From an uncultured Ruminococcus sp. (GTDB lineage Bacteria; Bacillota; Clostridia; Oscillospirales; Ruminococcaceae), in contig CAMNMO010000212.1 in assembly GCA_946544695.1 (NCBI GenBank), forward strand, positions 1-5,502: a stretch of DNA of 5,502 nucleotides, written 5' to 3'. A model generated the notes under the pieces. The model worked only from the letters and a program-made list of their open reading frames with translations, was not told the DNA's origin and did no database searches. Made by a program: the position numbers and the translations under genes. Shown here piece after piece: positions 4,958 through 5,502 of this stretch (its first letter is position 1; each line of letters opens with the position of its first letter).

Positions 4958-5502
4958 ATGAAAACAAAAAAGATCTTCAAGAATATCGTCAGAGTATTTC
5001 TGACCGTTTCAGCTATCCTGATCTTACTCTGGCTGCTCGTTTTTATGGGCAGCAAGATCAGGTACAAACGTGACAAAGCTTTCCTGGAGGAAAAAGGGTA
5101 CTGCGAGCTTGTATCCGCAGGAGAATATTCAGTGAATGTGCTTTCATTCGGCAACGAAAACGGAAAACACCGTATCATAGCTATGGCAGGTCACGGTATT
5201 CCCGACAGCTGTATCACTATGCGGAAAATGACTGCTGCGCTCGAAACTAATAATCAGGTGATCTTCGTTGACCGTGCAGGGTACGGCGTCAGCGATGACA
5301 CCACGCAGGATATGACAGTTGAAAATATCGTGGAGGGATATAGAACTGCACTGAAAAACGCAGGGATAAAAGCGCCTTATGTGCTTATGCCGCATTCCAT
5401 CGGCGGTGTATATGCGACTTATTGGGAGAGCAGATACCCCGATGAAGTCGAAGCTGTTGCGATCATTGACGGCACGGAGCTGGAAGCAATACCTCCCGAT
5501 GA
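4958..5502 (+). CDS. Membrane-anchored alpha/beta hydrolase (partial, right edge)
   Basis: The first 181 codons of an alpha/beta-hydrolase-fold enzyme are present; the gene continues past the window, so the catalytic acid and histidine are not seen. The N-terminus is basic (MKTKK), followed by one hydrophobic segment at about residues 11-30 without an obvious cleavage site, suggesting a membrane anchor. The fold's landmarks follow in order: an oxyanion-region GHG (78-80), DRAGYGVSD (105-113) after a beta strand, and the nucleophile elbow with S147 in MPHSIGG. The usual first glycine of G-x-S-x-G is P145 here. Proline at this place is familiar from a Firmicutes subgroup of these hydrolases, so it need not mean loss of activity. 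AGGAG (4946-4950), seven bases before the ATG, sets the start. The gene has its own promoter after a terminator, so it is probably independent of the transporter. The substrate (ester, peptide or lipid) cannot be told. Confidence 0.85.
   Translation, partial: MKTKKIFKNIVRVFLTVSAILILLWLLVFMGSKIRYKRDKAFLEEKGYCELVSAGEYSVNVLSFGNENGKHRIIAMAGHGIPDSCITMRKMTAALETNNQVIFVDRAGYGVSDDTTQDMTVENIVEGYRTALKNAGIKAPYVLMPHSIGGVYATYWESRYPDEVEAVAIIDGTELEAIPPD

Noticed and set aside
1..5502. CRISPR array, tRNA or rRNA, insertion sequence, or phage gene
   Set aside because: No regularly spaced repeats, cloverleaf-like segments, transposase motifs or terminal inverted repeats were seen.

Overview
This window looks like a chromosomal segment of a low-to-mid GC Gram-positive, most likely a Ruminococcus-like clostridium. 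The evidence is strong AGGAGG-type ribosome binding sites, sigma-A-type promoters, heavy use of ATA for isoleucine and AGG for arginine, and protein sequences of Firmicutes type. The genus is an inference from codon style and protein flavour, not something proven here. All genes read rightward.

Layout: 1-192 is mostly non-coding, with an AT-rich promoter at 96-124 and two tandem small dyads in the leader. 193-2006 is a two-component system: an OmpR/PhoB-type response regulator and a membrane histidine kinase whose genes overlap by 13 nt. A strong intrinsic terminator lies at 2025-2066. 2090-4789 is a tightly coupled ABC-2-type transporter: one ATPase, one permease with a large extracytoplasmic domain, and a second six-helix permease. 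The two junctions are a 1-nt overlap and a 50-nt overlap. A second terminator at 4841-4887 closes this unit. It abuts a perfect-consensus promoter (4889-4917) that drives a membrane-anchored alpha/beta hydrolase, which runs off the right edge at 5502.

How the genes probably work together: the kinase senses a signal at the membrane through a short extracytoplasmic loop and phosphorylates the regulator. The regulator then probably controls the adjacent transporter. This resembles the sensor-regulator-transporter modules that protect Firmicutes against cell-envelope-active peptides or antibiotics, but the substrate cannot be read from the sequence. The most interesting regulatory feature is between the kinase and the transporter. 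A perfect TATAAT overlaps the left arm of the terminator, so a transcript started there would lack most of that arm and escape termination. No good -35 is present, but an inverted repeat sits about 41.5 bp upstream of the predicted start, where an activator could bind. The hydrolase has its own promoter and is probably a separate unit.

No clearly new gene system is visible. The genes belong to known families, and the notable points are regulatory architecture and domain details.
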